Shown: in pieces, positions 14,276 to 14,360 of the stretch
Layout: each line of letters opens with the position of its first letter
How positions within the stretch are numbered: position 1 is the first letter of the stretch
NCBI GenBank assembly: GCA_027485075.1
Contig: JAIXRT010000106.1
Location: forward strand, 1-14,360
DNA: 14,360 nucleotides
Source of the DNA: Cytophagaceae bacterium
Lineage (GTDB): Bacteria > Bacteroidota > Bacteroidia > Cytophagales > Spirosomataceae
Reading direction: 5' to 3'
Notes under the pieces: generated by a model
What the model was told of the DNA's origin: nothing
What the model saw: only the letters and a program-made list of their open reading frames with translations
Database searches by the model: none
Made by a program: the position numbers and the translations under genes

Positions 14276-14360
14276 ATCGTAAAATAAACAGCCTAGCACA
14301 GCAGAAATAGCTTTCTTGGCATAAGTAAATGTAATAATTTTGAAGATTCAATTAAACAGA
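14276..14360 (-). promoter_or_regulatory. Upstream region of the minus-strand operon with a weak candidate promoter
   Basis: This short region precedes the amylase start. On the minus strand TACATTTA (plus positions 14333-14326) matches the Bacteroidota -7 element TAnnTTTG except for the last base, and a TTG lies at plus 14351-14349. The gap of 15 bases is shorter than usual, so the -33 match is poor. If real, transcription would begin near 14319 and leave a leader of roughly 45 nt before the ATG at 14275. I see no purine-rich ribosome site, which is normal for this phylum. Confidence 0.25.

Noticed and set aside
14276..14299. Upstream ATG at 14299 as the amylase start
   Set aside because: It adds MLGCLFYD before a good signal peptide; the ATG at 14275 gives a standard charged-then-hydrophobic N-terminus.

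Overview
The window looks like a piece of a Bacteroidota chromosome, probably a Cytophagales-type bacterium. The reasons are A+T-rich coding DNA with A-rich sequence instead of Shine-Dalgarno motifs before start codons, very tight gene packing, a DUF1460 amidase, and an SLC45-like MFS carrier beside a secreted GH13 amylase. The genus is a guess and cannot be fixed from this sequence.

Layout. Positions 1-196 hold the probable last codons of an upstream gene and two adjacent arrays of 7-bp repeats that run to 11 bp before the first start codon. Positions 197-6183 are a seven-gene plus-strand operon: 2-keto-3-deoxy-L-fuconate dehydrogenase (SDR), secreted SGNH esterase, FAH-family diketo-deoxy-sugar-acid hydrolase, L-fuconolactonase (amidohydrolase), L-fucose dehydrogenase-like SDR, DSD1/D-threonine-aldolase-type PLP enzyme, and M19 dipeptidase. 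Positions 6180-14275 are a seven-gene minus-strand operon read toward it: secreted GH13 amylase, MFS sugar carrier, DUF1460 N-acetylmuramoyl-L-alanine amidase, PatB/MalY C-S lyase, membrane-anchored protein with a PliI-like domain, IlvD/Edd sugar-acid dehydratase, and a third SDR. The two operons meet tail to tail and share the four bases TTAA as both stop codons, so no intergenic terminator exists there.

How the genes fit together. Five enzymes make a complete non-phosphorylative L-fucose route (it could also serve D-arabinose or L-galactose): L-fucose to L-fuconolactone (SDR at 3292), to L-fuconate (lactonase at 2472), to 2-keto-3-deoxy-L-fuconate (dehydratase at 6932, minus strand), to the 2,4-diketo acid (SDR at 197), to pyruvate plus L-lactate (FAH protein at 1627). 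The dehydratase lies on the opposite, convergent operon. The remaining genes suggest salvage of peptides, D-amino acids and cell wall (M19 dipeptidase, DSD1 enzyme, DUF1460 amidase, C-S lyase) and alpha-glucan use (amylase, MFS). No regulator, fucosidase, FucP-type permease or FucU mutarotase is present.

Main oddities: the L-fucose dehydrogenase-like SDR has Asn in place of the catalytic Lys of YxxxK; the heptad arrays sit immediately upstream of the operon; the unnamed 215-aa protein resembles PliI lysozyme inhibitors; and the two operons have no terminator space between them. I see no CRISPR array, tRNA, rRNA or insertion sequence.
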